Assembly (NCBI RefSeq): GCF_008124835.1
Contig: NZ_VNHW01000019.1
Span: 1-51,956, forward strand
Length of the DNA: 51,956 nt
From: Blastococcus xanthinilyticus
GTDB taxonomy: Bacteria; Actinomycetota; Actinomycetes; Mycobacteriales; Geodermatophilaceae
Direction: 5' to 3'
Position numbers and translations under genes: made by a program. The number at the start of each line of letters is the position of its first letter. Position 1 is the stretch's first letter. Shown in pieces: positions 18,793 through 28,866 of this stretch. Under the pieces are notes generated by a model. That model did not search any database and was not told where the DNA came from. It worked only from the letters and a program-made list of their open reading frames with translations.

Positions 18793-19179
18793 TCATCGTG
18801 AGAACTTCACGGCTGAGTCATCCGACGGTGTCCTGTCGACGTGCGGACCGGCCTGGTGCCGGCCCGACTGGGAACTGCTGGTGTTGCCCGATCCGGTTCC
18901 CTCCCCCGGCACCTCCGGGGAGGCGTCGAGCACGAAGGCCCGGAGCGGACCGACCTCCACGGGGGCGCTGGTGCGCAGCGCCCGCGGGAAGGCCCGGCGT
19001 CGCTCCGCTGCGCGCAGGCACTCCGCGGTGGGGTGCAGGGACGCACCCCGCCCGGGGAGCCGCCGGCGTGGATCGGGGACCAGGTCCCCGGCCACGACGA
19101 CGACGCGCAGCAGATCGCTGACCGACGCCCGCTTCCGGCACCCCACGCAGGTGCGGACCGGATCCGACGTTTCGGCCAC
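18793..19179 (-). CDS. ylxR: YlxR family RNA-binding protein (DUF448)
   Basis: A 128-residue protein whose first ~85 residues match Ylx[40 protein letters not shown], and [10 protein letters not shown]. YlxR homologues bind RNA and in Bacillus influence many transcripts, including rnpB. The C-terminal ~40 residues are Ser/Gly-rich and unrelated to the domain. The start is GTG 19179, eight bases after the nusA stop, with no strong ribosome-binding site. It lies in the conserved nusA-ylxR-infB order; ylxQ is absent, as is normal in actinobacteria. Confidence 0.9.
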   Translation of the reverse strand: MAETSDPVRTCVGCRKRASVSDLLRVVVVAGDLVPDPRRRLPGRGASLHPTAECLRAAERRRAFPRALRTSAPVEVGPLRAFVLDASPEVPGEGTGSGNTSSSQSGRHQAGPHVDRTPSDDSAVKFSR

Positions 19180-19187
19180 CCGCAACT

Positions 19188-20339
19188 CTAGCGCGTGGCC
19201 GGTCCGCGTTGTTCCGCGCGCCGTGGCCCGGACCGGGATCCACCCCCGGACGGGGCCGGTCGGCCCGCCTGGGCGCCGCCGCGCCCCCCGCCCGGGTGAG
19301 CCGGCAGGCCCGAGCGCAGCGGCGGACGGCCCACCCCCGGGGAGGGGGTTGCGTCGGCGTCGTCGGCCTGCGCATCGCTGCGGATGTCGATCCGGCAGCC
19401 GGTGAGCCGGGCCGCGAGGCGGGCGTTCTGCCCCTCCTTGCCGATCGCGAGCGACAGCTGGTAGTCCGGGACCACGACCCGCACGGCCTTGGCCTGGGGG
19501 TCGACGAGCTGCGCGCCGGAGACGCGGGCCGGGCTCAGCGCCGAGGCCACGAAGGACGCCGGGTCGTCGGACCAGTCGACGATGTCGATCTTCTCGCCGT
19601 GCAGCTCGCTCATCACGTTGCGCACCCGCTGGCCCATCGGCCCGATGCACGAGCCCTTGGCGTTCAGCCCGGGCACCGAGGTGCGGACGGCGATCTTCGA
19701 GCGGTGGCCCGCCTCGCGGGCGACCGCCACGATCTCGACGCTGCCGTCGGCGATCTCCGGGACCTCGAGGGCGAACAGCTTGCGCACCAGGTTGGGATGC
19801 GTGCGGGAGACGGTCACCTGCGGACCCCGGAACGTGCGGGACACCGCCACCACGTAGGCCTTGATCCGGCTGCCGTGGGCGTAGCTCTCACCGGGCACCT
19901 GCTCCGCCGACGGGAGCACCGCCTCGACCTTGCCGATGTCGATCATCACGATGCCGCTGGCGTTGCGCCGCTGGTCGGCCTGGACGATCCCGCTGACGAT
20001 GTCGCCCTCCTTGCCGACGTACTCGCCGAAGGTCTGCTCGTGCTCGGCGTCGCGCAGCCGCTGGACGATGACCTGCTTGGCGGTGCTCGCGGCGATCCGG
20101 CCGAAGTCGGTGGGGGTGTCGTCCCACTCCCGCACGACCTCGCCGTCCGGGCCGAGCTCCTGGGCGAGGACGGCGACCTCCCCGCTCTTGCGGTCCACGT
20201 GCACCCGCACGTGCTTGGCCGCGCCGTCCGCGTGCCGGTAGGCGGTCACCAGCGCGGTCTCGAGGGCCTCGATCACCGTGTCGACCGGGATGCCCTTCTC
20301 CCGCTCGACCGCCTTCAGCGCGGTGACGTCGATGTTCAC
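19188..20339 (-). CDS. nusA: Transcription termination/antitermination factor NusA
   Basis: Binds RNA polymerase and modulates pausing, termination and rRNA antitermination. The 383-residue product has the N-terminal polymerase-binding domain ([20 protein letters not shown]), S1 domain ([15 protein letters not shown]), and two KH domains ([47 protein letters not shown]). It lacks the C-terminal acidic repeats of E. coli NusA and ends in a Gly/Pro/Arg tail. The start is GTG 20339, overlapping the rimP stop as GTGA. The boxA element at 77-93 is the kind of site on which NusA acts. Confidence 0.96.
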   Translation of the reverse strand: MNIDVTALKAVEREKGIPVDTVIEALETALVTAYRHADGAAKHVRVHVDRKSGEVAVLAQELGPDGEVVREWDDTPTDFGRIAASTAKQVIVQRLRDAEHEQTFGEYVGKEGDIVSGIVQADQRRNASGIVMIDIGKVEAVLPSAEQVPGESYAHGSRIKAYVVAVSRTFRGPQVTVSRTHPNLVRKLFALEVPEIADGSVEIVAVAREAGHRSKIAVRTSVPGLNAKGSCIGPMGQRVRNVMSELHGEKIDIVDWSDDPASFVASALSPARVSGAQLVDPQAKAVRVVVPDYQLSLAIGKEGQNARLAARLTGCRIDIRSDAQADDADATPSPGVGRPPLRSGLPAHPGGGRGGAQAGRPAPSGGGSRSGPRRAEQRGPATR

Positions 20340-21004
20340 GTGTCTCCTCCGTCGTCGTCCGCGAGCCCGGCCCGGTCGGGGCCGTCGTGCTCGGCGGCGT
20401 CGTCCTCTGCGCCGTCCTGCTCTGCGCTGTCGTCCAGTGCGCTGTCGTCCACTGCGCTGTCGTCGTCGGCCGGGTCGCCGGCCCGGGCGAACTCCACCTG
20501 CACCCGGCCCGCCCCGAGCTCGGCCCAGGGGACGAGGCGTGGCTGCGGCGGGCGCTTCTTCGCTCCCGGCTTCCCCTTCGCCTCGACGGCGAGGGTCACC
20601 CCCTGACCGTCCACCGCGGTCACCCGCCCGGTCAGCTGCTCGCTGGCGCCGGCAGGGCCGACGGCCACGACCACCAGGCGGCCGGTGTTGCGCCGCCAGT
20701 GGCGCTCGTCGGTGAGCGGCCGGTCCACTCCCGGGCTGGTCACCTCGAGCACGTACGGCGTCCGTCCCATGCCGTCGTCGTTGCGGTCCAGGACCTCCGA
20801 GACAGCGCGGCTGACCTCGGCGATGCCGTCCAGGGTCACGCCCTCGTCGCGGTCGACCACCACGCGCACGACGCTCCGCCGGCCGGCGGGGGTGACGACG
20901 AGCTCCTCCAGGTCGTACCCGGCCCCGGTCACCGCGGGCTCGATCCAGCCGGTCAGACGGGCCGTCGCCGGATCGCTGCGCTGGGTTCCGCGAGAGGCGG
21001 ACAC
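20336..21004 (-). CDS. rimP: Ribosome maturation factor RimP
   Basis: Assists 30S assembly. The 222-residue protein has [23 protein letters not shown], the signature [14 protein letters not shown], and the C-terminal Sm-like domain through VEFARAG. I chose GTG 21004 because GAGGAGG lies five bases upstream; an open frame to 21049 adds unconserved residues. The last ~45 residues are an acidic tail built partly from a 15-base tandem repeat (see 20423-20467). It is the first gene of the rimP-nusA-ylxR-infB operon. Confidence 0.93.
   Translation of the reverse strand: MSASRGTQRSDPATARLTGWIEPAVTGAGYDLEELVVTPAGRRSVVRVVVDRDEGVTLDGIAEVSRAVSEVLDRNDDGMGRTPYVLEVTSPGVDRPLTDERHWRRNTGRLVVVAVGPAGASEQLTGRVTAVDGQGVTLAVEAKGKPGAKKRPPQPRLVPWAELGAGRVQVEFARAGDPADDDSAVDDSALDDSAEQDGAEDDAAEHDGPDRAGLADDDGGDT
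20423..20467 (-). repeat. 15-base tandem repeat in the rimP acidic tail
   Basis: Three successive 15-base units (TGCGCTGTCGTCCAG, then the same ending CAC, then ending GTC on the plus strand) encode the D-D-S-A-x repeats of RimP's C-terminal tail on the minus strand. The period is a multiple of three, so length changes keep the frame. Probably slippage-prone. Confidence 0.85.
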
Positions 21005-21112
21005 GCTTGCCTCCTCAGGCTCGGTCGGCCGCACGATGCGTGCGCACACCCCTGCGACCCGGCGCCGTGAACCTGCGTCGCGAACCGGACCCGGGATCGA
21101 GGGGAAGTGCCC

Positions 21113-21118
21113 AGGCTA
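21113..21118 (-). promoter_or_regulatory. Candidate rimP operon -10 box (TAGCCT)
   Basis: TAGCCT on the minus strand, the same hexamer as upstream of rpsO, would start a transcript about 105 bases before rimP. No -35 consensus is visible. The remaining gap to 21283 shows no other clear signal. Confidence 0.4.
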
Positions 21119-21283
21119 CCGTCCGCGCGGGCGGGCCGGCCCGGCGCGTGGCTCCCGGCGCACGGCCCGGCCGCCGGGGCAGGTGGGGCGCGTGTGGCGC
21201 CGCCGCTCACGTGCGGCGGCTCGGCACGCCCGACCCGCCGCGCGACCGGCTGGGGACGCCCTCGGCTGCGAGGATGGAGCGCG

Positions 21284-21772
21284 ATGTCCTCTCCCCCGCT
21301 CCCCGGTCCGCGGACCTTCAGCCGCCGGACGCTGCTCGCGGTCTCCGCGGCCGGCCTCGCCGCCGCCGCGGCCGGGTGCACGTCCTCCCCACCGGAGGAC
21401 GAGCGGAACGCGGTCACCAGCGAGCAGGCCGACGAGCTCGCCGCGCAGGTCGCCGTGCAGGAGACGCTGGTCCGGGCGTACGAGCTCGCCCTCGAGGCCG
21501 ACCCGGCGCTGGCCGCGGCGACACCCGAGCTGGCCGACCAGGCCCGTGAGCAGCTCGACCGGCTGCAGGCCGCCGCCCCGGGCAGCACGCCCGAGGCCAC
21601 CCCACCCCCGGACCTCCCCCCGCCCGGCCAGGGCCAGGCCTGGCTGCGGGCCCAGGTCGCCGTCGCCGCCACCTCGCACGCGACCGCGGCCCTGGCCCAG
21701 ACCGGTGGCCGGGCCGCCCTGCTGGGCTCCGTCGCGGCCGGCCTGCGCGGTCACGAGGCCCGACTGGCATGA
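21284..21772 (+). CDS. Tat-type lipoprotein of unknown function
   Basis: A 162-residue secreted protein. A twin-arginine region SRRTLLAVSAAG precedes a hydrophobic stretch and an AAGC lipobox, so it should be exported folded and lipid-anchored. The mature part is helical, rich in Ala, Gln and Glu (EQADELAAQVAVQETLVRAY), with a Pro-rich linker in the middle. The short helical bundle suggests a partner of, or a diverged half of, the DUF4439 protein encoded 12 bases downstream. GGAG lies four bases before ATG 21284. No enzymatic motif is visible. Confidence 0.75.
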   Translation: MSSPPLPGPRTFSRRTLLAVSAAGLAAAAAGCTSSPPEDERNAVTSEQADELAAQVAVQETLVRAYELALEADPALAAATPELADQAREQLDRLQAAAPGSTPEATPPPDLPPPGQGQAWLRAQVAVAATSHATAALAQTGGRAALLGSVAAGLRGHEARLA

Positions 21773-21784
21773 GGGAGAACGGTC

Positions 21785-22237
21785 ATGGCTGACGACGGGA
21801 CCACCTCCCTCGCCGACGAGAACACCGCGCTGGACGAGGCGCTGGCCGCCGAGCACGCCGCCGTCTGGGGGTACGGCGTGGTGGGCGCCGCGCTGCCGCC
21901 GGGCGAGCGCGCCGCCGCGGCCGCAGCGGAGGCCGTCCACCGCGACCTCCGGGACCGGCTCATCGCCCTGCTCGCCGAGCGGGGCGCGGAGCCGGCGCTG
22001 CCCGAGGCCGGCTACGCGCTGCCGTTCCCCGTCCTCTCCCCGGTCGATGCGGCCTCCCTGGCCGCCACCGTGGAGGAGGGCGGCGTCGCGGCGTGGCTGC
22101 GCGTCCTGGACCGCGCCGCGGAGCGGTCCAGCCGGGCGCTGGCGATGGAGGTGCTCGGCGCCGCCGAGGTCCGCGCGGTGGGCTGGCGGACCGCGGCCGG
22201 GCAGACCCCGGTCACCCGGGCCCTGCCCGGGCTGTGA
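21785..22237 (+). CDS. DUF4439 ferritin-like protein
   Basis: A 150-residue, mostly helical protein. ENTALDEALAAEHAAVWGYGVVGA, HRDLRDRLIALL and AWLRVLDRAAERSSRALAMEVL are typical of the actinobacterial DUF4439 ferritin-like family, which lies next to rimP in many genomes. The Glu/His positions could bind a metal, but the complete diiron ligand set is not certain. It is co-directional with the lipoprotein gene (12-base gap). Its stop TGA (22235-22237) is the first codon of a dispersed repeat. Confidence 0.85.
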   Translation: MADDGTTSLADENTALDEALAAEHAAVWGYGVVGAALPPGERAAAAAAEAVHRDLRDRLIALLAERGAEPALPEAGYALPFPVLSPVDAASLAATVEEGGVAAWLRVLDRAAERSSRALAMEVLGAAEVRAVGWRTAAGQTPVTRALPGL

Positions 22238-22330
22238 CATCGCCGCCCTCCGGGCGGCACCGCGGCCGGGCAGCGCCCCCGTCGGACGCTGAGCCCATCG
22301 GTCGACGCGTCGGGGAACCCTCCGGGTCCC
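22235..22330 (+). repeat. Stop-anchored dispersed repeat, copy at the DUF4439 gene
   Basis: The DUF4439 stop TGA is followed by four bases and the perfect 17-base hairpin GCCGCCCTCCGGGCGGC (22242-22258). ACCGCGGCC and a diverged remainder follow, alignable with the 95-bp units for about 65 bases, including GCTGAGCCCATC. The 3' boundary is uncertain. It lies in the same orientation relative to the upstream gene as the other two copies. GGGGAACC CTCCG GGTCCCC near 22313 forms a further hairpin before the convergent PBP gene. Confidence 0.7.
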
Positions 22331-22348
22331 CGCTCCGCGCCGACGGCG

Positions 22349-24238
22349 CTATGCGAGCGCGCCGAGGAAGGCGTCGGTCACGGCCACGGCGGCGCTGCTG
22401 GACTGGCCGCCCTCCACGAGGGTGGCGAAGGCGATGTCCCCCTGGGGCCCGCCCACCTGGTAGCCCATGAACCAGCCGTGGGAGTCCGGCGGCGTGTTGG
22501 TGCCGTACTCCGCCGTGCCGGTCTTGCCGTACACCTCGCCCCGGTCGGCCAGGGCGGTCGCGGTCCCCGACAGCACGACCTCGCGCATCATCGGCCGGAG
22601 CGCGTCGAGCACGCCCGCCGCGGGGCCGGCGGGCGCCGGTCCGGCGGGCTCACCGCCCACGACCTCGACCGGCGCGGCCGGCGTGCCGCTGGCGATACCG
22701 GCCGCCACGAGGGCGAGCTGGGCCGGGCTCATGAGGACCTGCCCCTGGCCGATGGCGTTCGCCGCCTTCGTCGTCCCGGTGCTGTCCCGGGGGACGCTGC
22801 CGCTGAAGACGTCGACGGGCAGGTTCCAGTCGGTGCCCACGCCGTAGGCGGCCGCCGCGTCGGCGAGCGCCGCGTCGGGCAGCTGCAGGCCCTGCTGGAT
22901 GAAGGTGGTGTTGCACGACTGGGCGAAGGCCTCGGTGAAGGGCACCGTGCCGAGGTCGAACTGGTCCTGGTTCTCGAACTCCCGGCCCTCCACCGTCGTC
23001 GTCGCCGGGCAGGGGACGGCGGTCGACGGGGTGAGCCCGCCGGCGAGCAGGGCGGTCGCCGTCATGGTCTTCATGCTGGAACCGGGCGGGTACTGCCCGC
23101 GCAGCGCGTTGCCCGGGTCGGCGGCCTCGTTCGAGGCGACGGCGAGCAGCTCACCGGTGCCGGGCCGGACGACCACCAGGTGCGTGGGCCGCGTCTCGCC
23201 GGCCACGGCCGCGTCGGCGGCGTTCTGGATCGCCGGCACCAGCGGGGTCTGCACCGGCCGGCCGGCGACCGGCTCGACGGCGGCGATCTCCTGCCCGGTG
23301 TCGCCGGTGGCCGCGTCGGCGCTCACCGCCGACACCGTGTAGCCGGGGGTGCCGGTGAGCTGGTCCTGGTAGGCGCGCTGGAGCCCCGACAGCCCGAGCT
23401 GGTCGCCGGCGGCGTACCGGGGCTGCCCGTCCTCGGCGGTCTCCTCGATCAGCTCCGCCGTCGCCGGGCCGACCCGCCCCAGCAGCGCGGAGGCGAAGTC
23501 CGCCGTGGGTGCCAGCAGCCGCGTCTCGGTGGGGAACACCGCGCCGGGCAGGTCGTACACCTGGGCGCGGATCGCCTCGAAGGCGGGCCGGCGCAGGGTG
23601 ATCACCGGCACGAACTGCCCGGCCGGAGCGGCCTGGACGTCGGCGACGATCGTCTGCGGGTCGACGCCCGTCGCCGCCCCCAGGGCCGCCGCGAGCGCCG
23701 GCAGGTCGGTGACCTGCCCGGTGTCGACCCCCACGTTGACCACCTCGGTCGGGGTGAACAGCGGCGCGCCGGCGGCGTCGGTGATCGGAGCCCGTTCCGG
23801 GAGGACGCGGGTGAGCTCGAGCCGCTGCCCCTCCGCCAGCTCCGGGTGGACCATCGCGGGCTCGGCGACGACCTCCCACGTGTCCTCCCCCTCCTGCAGC
23901 CGCAGCGTGCCCGGGTAGCTCCACTCCGGGGCCGCCGGGAGGTCCCAGCGGGCGGTCCAGCCGACGGTGGCGGCCTCGTCCTCGACGGTGACCTCGCCCA
24001 GGTCCGCGTCCAGGACGGCGCCGGGGAGGTCGGTGGCCGTCTGCTCGAGCAGCGCGGTGGCCGCGGCCGGGTCCGTGGTGGCCCCGGCGGCGGCCGCGGT
24101 CTCGCCCGCGGCCCAGTCGGCGAGGAATCCCTCCGCGGCGGCCCGGACGTCGTCCTCGCTGCTGCCCGAGCAGCCGGCCAGCAGGACCGGTGCGGTCAGG
24201 AGGAGGGAGGTCAGGAGAGCAGGGCCACGGGTCCGCAC
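22349..24238 (-). CDS. Penicillin-binding lipoprotein (class B PBP, MecA-N type)
   Basis: A D,D-transpeptidase that cross-links peptidoglycan outside the membrane. The 629-residue product has a lipoprotein signal ending LLAGC (Cys23). An NTF2-like MecA-N domain (about 28-145) and a dimerisation region follow. The transpeptidase domain has all three catalytic motifs: S387-S-M-K390, SCN (441-443) and KTG (572-574). It matches the mycobacterial penicillin-binding lipoprotein Rv2864c, which also lies near ispG, rseP and dxr. MecA-N class B enzymes are often poorly inhibited by beta-lactams, so intrinsic low susceptibility is possible. Confidence 0.93.
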   Translation of the reverse strand: MRTRGPALLTSLLLTAPVLLAGCSGSSEDDVRAAAEGFLADWAAGETAAAAGATTDPAAATALLEQTATDLPGAVLDADLGEVTVEDEAATVGWTARWDLPAAPEWSYPGTLRLQEGEDTWEVVAEPAMVHPELAEGQRLELTRVLPERAPITDAAGAPLFTPTEVVNVGVDTGQVTDLPALAAALGAATGVDPQTIVADVQAAPAGQFVPVITLRRPAFEAIRAQVYDLPGAVFPTETRLLAPTADFASALLGRVGPATAELIEETAEDGQPRYAAGDQLGLSGLQRAYQDQLTGTPGYTVSAVSADAATGDTGQEIAAVEPVAGRPVQTPLVPAIQNAADAAVAGETRPTHLVVVRPGTGELLAVASNEAADPGNALRGQYPPGSSMKTMTATALLAGGLTPSTAVPCPATTTVEGREFENQDQFDLGTVPFTEAFAQSCNTTFIQQGLQLPDAALADAAAAYGVGTDWNLPVDVFSGSVPRDSTGTTKAANAIGQGQVLMSPAQLALVAAGIASGTPAAPVEVVGGEPAGPAPAGPAAGVLDALRPMMREVVLSGTATALADRGEVYGKTGTAEYGTNTPPDSHGWFMGYQVGGPQGDIAFATLVEGGQSSSAAVAVTDAFLGALA

Positions 24239-24315
24239 GCGCCCAGGTTCTCAGATCGGGGATCGGTTTCCCGGCATCCCCCGCGGTGCCGCGCGCGAGC
24301 CCCCGGGCGGGTCCC

Positions 24316-25167
24316 TCAGAACAGCACGCTGGCGAACTCGCCGACCTCCCGGAAACCGACGCGGCGGTACGCGGTGCGGGCACGGGTGTTGTAGTCGTTG
24401 ACGTACAGGCTGACCACGGGGGCGATGACCGCGCGGGCGTACTCGACGACCGCGGCGGTGCAGGCGGTGCCGATGCCCCGGCCGCGCAGCGCGGGCGCCA
24501 CCCAGACGCCCTGCACCTGGCAGGCACCGCGGCTGACCGCACCGATCTCGGCCTTGAACAGCACCCGGCCGTCCTCGATCCAGGCCAGCGACTGGCCGGC
24601 CCGCACCAGCTCGTCCACCCGCGCCCGGTAGCCGGCGCCGCCGTCGATGCGCAGCGGGCTGACGCCGACCTCCTCGGTGAACATGGCCACCGCGGCCGGC
24701 AGGAGCACCTCCAGCTGGTCCGGGGACACCGGACGCACCCGCGGCTCGGGCGCGACGGCCGGCGGGCCGTCGATGGCCATCAGCGGCTGCCGCGGCCGGT
24801 GGTCGCGGCAGGGACCCCAGGCCGGGGCGAGCAGCTCCCACAGCGGCCCGACGACGGCCGAGGGCCCCACGATCGTGGAGCAGCGCCGGCCGGCCCGTCG
24901 CGCCCGCTCGGCAAAGGCGACCGCGGCCGCCCGCTCGGCGCCGGGCGCGGCGAACGGGATGAGGTTCGCCCCGGCGAGGCAGACGGCGTCGAGCCGGTCG
25001 CCGTCGCCGACGCCCCACAGCGGTGCGCCGAGGGAGACCGGCGCCGTGCCCGCGACCTCGACCCGCCCGGCGATCACGCAGGCGCCGACCGGATCGGCGG
25101 CCAGCAGCCGCTGCACGGCCGGCTCGTCGGCCTCGTCCAGGATGCGGGCGGCCGGAGTGCGGAGCAC
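24316..25167 (-). CDS. GNAT N-acetyltransferase with DUF4081 domain
   Basis: A 283-residue protein. An N-terminal DUF4081-like part contains RILDEADEPAVQRLLAADP and CSTIVGPSAVVGPLWELL. A C-terminal GNAT domain has the acetyl-CoA loop VWVAPALRGRGIGT and the end motif YVNDYNTRARTAYRRVGF. It corresponds to mycobacterial Rv2867c, which likewise follows ispG. The substrate is unknown. The start is GTG 25167, three bases after the ispG stop, so the pair is surely co-transcribed. Confidence 0.88.
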   Translation of the reverse strand: MLRTPAARILDEADEPAVQRLLAADPVGACVIAGRVEVAGTAPVSLGAPLWGVGDGDRLDAVCLAGANLIPFAAPGAERAAAVAFAERARRAGRRCSTIVGPSAVVGPLWELLAPAWGPCRDHRPRQPLMAIDGPPAVAPEPRVRPVSPDQLEVLLPAAVAMFTEEVGVSPLRIDGGAGYRARVDELVRAGQSLAWIEDGRVLFKAEIGAVSRGACQVQGVWVAPALRGRGIGTACTAAVVEYARAVIAPVVSLYVNDYNTRARTAYRRVGFREVGEFASVLF

Positions 25168-25170
25168 GGG

Positions 25171-26331
<1,161 letters not shown>

Positions 26332-26442
26332 GAGCCCAGTATCCCCCGCGGGACGACCGGTGCGGCTGACACGGCTGTGACGTGGGCGTCGTCCCGCTCG
26401 GCGTGTCCCCTGCTCACGGAGTCCGCGACCCCTGCGCGGCCC

Positions 26443-26448
26443 TACCGT
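26443..26448 (+). promoter_or_regulatory. Candidate leaderless -10 box (TACCGT)
   Basis: TACCGT ends eight bases before ATG 26457, and no Shine-Dalgarno site is present, consistent with a leaderless transcript. The divergent ispG start is 126 bases away; no clear ispG promoter is visible in the gap. Confidence 0.4.
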
Positions 26449-26456
26449 CCCGCGCC

Positions 26457-27839
26457 ATGAGCCTGGACCCCACCGGCGCGAACGTCGCGACGACCGCTCT
26501 CGTCGTCGTGCTGCTCTTCGCCGTCATGTACGTCATCGCCGGTAGCGGCCTGGGCCGCCTGATCGGCATCCGGCCCGAGTACCCGTTCCTGTTCAACCCG
26601 ACGGGCATCCGGGCCATCAGCGTCGTGGTCGCCTACCCGGCGCTGCTGGTCGCCGTCTGGGGGCTGACGTTCGGGCTGGTCGCGCCGCACGTGGAGAGCG
26701 CCGGGCTGCCGTCGCAGGCCGGCTTCGCCGCCGCCGGCGGTGTCCTGGTGCTCACCGGAGCCCGCTTCGCCCGGTTCGTCACATTCCTGATCGGCGGCCG
26801 CACCGCCGTCGAGGGCGAGCTGCGGCCCGACGAGATCGTCCCCGTGGACGAGATCGGCGACGACGTCGACCTCGCGGCGGCCGCCGACGCCGCGCGCCGC
26901 GGCGAGTGGCAGCCCGCCGCCGCGCTCCTGGGCGCGACCGGGGACGTCGACGTCCGCAGCGACCGGATCCGCACGCTGACCGGGCTGTCCGTCCACGACG
27001 GCCAGTGGGTCGAGGAGTGGTTCGCCGCACGGCCGCAGGACCCGCAGGCCACCGCCGTCCGGGCCGAGCTCGCCGTCCAGCGGGCCTGGGCGGCGCGCGG
27101 GGCCGCCGACGCGGCACACACGCCGGACGACGCGGTCCGCGCGTTCTTCACCGGCCTGGACCAGGCGCAGCGGCTGGCCGAGAAGGCCATCGAGATGGCC
27201 CCGGACGACCCGATGCCGTGGGCCACCCTGGTCCAGATCGCCCGCGGGCAGCAGGTGCCGCAGGAGGAGTTCGAGCGCCGGGTGGACGGGTTGTTCGAGC
27301 GTGCTCCGTTCCACGTGTACGGGTCGCAGGTGGCCCTGCAGACGGTCTGCGCGAAGTGGCTCGGCGACACCGAGACCATGTTCGCCATGGCCCGCGACCT
27401 CGGCACCGGCGCCCCGGCCGGGTCGGCGACCTGCCTGCTCCCCCTGATCGCCCACATCGAGCGCCACCTCGAACTGGAGGCCGGGCGCGGCGGCCCCTCG
27501 CAGGCGCAGCGGCACATGACCGCCGGTGCGACCCGCACCGAGCTGCGGACGTGCGTGCAGCGGTGGCTGTCCGGGCCCGACGGCGGGCCGCGCCCGGGCG
27601 GTCGGCTGGAGGGGCACAACCTGGCCGCCTACGCCTTCTGGCTGGCCGACGACGCGGACTCGGCGCGTCCGCACCTCGAGGCGATCGGCCGCTCCGTCAC
27701 CGAGTGGCCCTGGGGCTACTCGGGCGAACCGGGCGAAGTCCTCGGCGTCGCGCGGCGCTGGGCCGGGCTGCCCGTCGTGGCGCCCGTGGGCGCGTGGACG
27801 GCACGGCCGCGCGACCCCGAGCCGTTCAGCCCGGCCTGA
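26457..27839 (+). CDS. Membrane-anchored TPR-like protein of unknown function
   Basis: A 460-residue protein I cannot assign to a named family. The N terminus has two or three membrane segments (about residues 13-33, 53-76, 86-105). A large soluble region follows that looks like degenerate TPR repeats, for example [22 protein letters not shown] and the [25 protein letters not shown] stretch near 180-205. The region contains many Trp and paired helices. The C-terminal 25 residues are Pro-rich. It overlaps the convergent LysR gene by 14 bases. A scaffold role is guessable but unsupported. Confidence 0.75.
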   Translation: MSLDPTGANVATTALVVVLLFAVMYVIAGSGLGRLIGIRPEYPFLFNPTGIRAISVVVAYPALLVAVWGLTFGLVAPHVESAGLPSQAGFAAAGGVLVLTGARFARFVTFLIGGRTAVEGELRPDEIVPVDEIGDDVDLAAAADAARRGEWQPAAALLGATGDVDVRSDRIRTLTGLSVHDGQWVEEWFAARPQDPQATAVRAELAVQRAWAARGAADAAHTPDDAVRAFFTGLDQAQRLAEKAIEMAPDDPMPWATLVQIARGQQVPQEEFERRVDGLFERAPFHVYGSQVALQTVCAKWLGDTETMFAMARDLGTGAPAGSATCLLPLIAHIERHLELEAGRGGPSQAQRHMTAGATRTELRTCVQRWLSGPDGGPRPGGRLEGHNLAAYAFWLADDADSARPHLEAIGRSVTEWPWGYSGEPGEVLGVARRWAGLPVVAPVGAWTARPRDPEPFSPA

Positions 27840-28794
27840 CCGGTCCTGGCCCGGCTCCCGCCCGGTCCCGGTAGGGCCCGGCCTCCTCCAGCAGCGCGGC
27901 GAGCACCACCTGCACCGCGCGCCGGGCGGCCTTGTCGGGGCGCGCGAGCGCCTCGACGATCCGCCCGGCGCGCAGGTCGGCCAGCGGCACCAGCGCCAGC
28001 CGCCCGGCGGCGCGGTCGCGGGTCGTGTGCCGTGGCAGCAGCGCGACGCCGTGCCCGCCGGCGACCAGCTTCTCCATCAACGGCAGGTGCGTGGTCCGTC
28101 GCACGACCCGCACCGGCTCCCCGGCCCGGGCGGCGATCGCCGTCAGCACCCGGTCGATGGGGAACCCCGCCGGCGGGGCGATCCACTGCTCGCCGATCAC
28201 GTCGAGCGGGCGCACCCGGTCCCGCCGGGCCAGCGGGTGGTCCAGCGGCAGGGCGACGTCCAGCGGTTCCCGCAGCAGCGTCCGGACCTCGATCCCACCC
28301 CGGTCCGGGGGCAGCACGTCGTCGGACCGGTGCGCGACCACGATGTCGTAGCCCGCGGTGAGGGCCGCGAAGTCGTCCTGCGAGACGTCCTCGTCGTAGG
28401 TCTCGAGGGTGATCTGCGGAGCCGTGGCCAGCCGGTCGAGCAGCCCGGGGACCAGCAGCTCGCCGGCGGAGTGGAAGACCGCCAGACGCACGGTCCCGCC
28501 GGCCCCGCCGCGGTAACCCGCCCAGTCCGTCTCGGCCACGGCCAGGGCCGTCGCGACGCCGGCGGCGATGCCGGCGAGCGCCCGGCCGGCATCGGTCAGG
28601 CGGACGCCCCGGCCGGCCCGCTCGACCAGCGGCACCCCCACCCGCCGCTGCAGGACCTTCAGCTGCTGGGAGACCGCGGACGGCGTCCGTCCGGTGGCCC
28701 GGGCGGCGGCGGTCACGGACCCGTGCTCGGCGAGCTCCCGCAGCAGCAGGAGCTGCGCGGGGTCGACCCGCTCCCACAGCCCGGGGACGTCCAT
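27826..28794 (-). CDS. LysR family transcriptional regulator
   Basis: A 322-residue regulator with an N-terminal winged helix-turn-helix (LLLLRELAEHGSVTAAARAT, then SAVSQQLKVLQRRVGVPLVER). A periplasmic-binding-like effector domain (AVFHSAGELLVPGLLDRL, YDIVVAHRSDD) follows. It is divergent from the EamA exporter gene with 72 bases between starts. That is the usual arrangement of a LysR protein controlling a neighbouring metabolite exporter. The effector is unknown. It starts at ATG 28794 without a ribosome-binding site, probably leaderless. Its C-terminal Gly/Pro tail overlaps the convergent gene. Confidence 0.9.
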   Translation of the reverse strand: MDVPGLWERVDPAQLLLLRELAEHGSVTAAARATGRTPSAVSQQLKVLQRRVGVPLVERAGRGVRLTDAGRALAGIAAGVATALAVAETDWAGYRGGAGGTVRLAVFHSAGELLVPGLLDRLATAPQITLETYDEDVSQDDFAALTAGYDIVVAHRSDDVLPPDRGGIEVRTLLREPLDVALPLDHPLARRDRVRPLDVIGEQWIAPPAGFPIDRVLTAIAARAGEPVRVVRRTTHLPLMEKLVAGGHGVALLPRHTTRDRAAGRLALVPLADLRAGRIVEALARPDKAARRAVQVVLAALLEEAGPYRDRAGAGPGPVRPG

Positions 28795-28800
28795 GCAGCG

Positions 28801-28806
28801 AACCTA
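28801..28806 (-). promoter_or_regulatory. Leaderless -10 box for the lysR gene (TAGGTT)
   Basis: TAGGTT on the minus strand ends six bases before ATG 28794, the same hexamer and geometry as the CPBP gene at 8271. The 72-base divergent region also contains repeated TTCACG words (28816, 28837) that could belong to the LysR operator. Confidence 0.55.
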
Positions 28807-28830
28807 CAGAGACGATTCACGACATCGCGC

Positions 28831-28859
28831 TTGTCCTTCACGGACGGGGGGCCCAGGCT
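28831..28859 (+). promoter_or_regulatory. Candidate promoter for the EamA gene (TTGTCC - 17 bp - CAGGCT)
   Basis: TTGTCC (28831-28836) and CAGGCT (28854-28859) are 17 bases apart, and the -10 ends seven bases before GTG 28867, again implying a leaderless transcript. TTCACG next to the -35 would let a LysR protein control it. Confidence 0.4.
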
Positions 28860-28866
28860 TCCCCGC

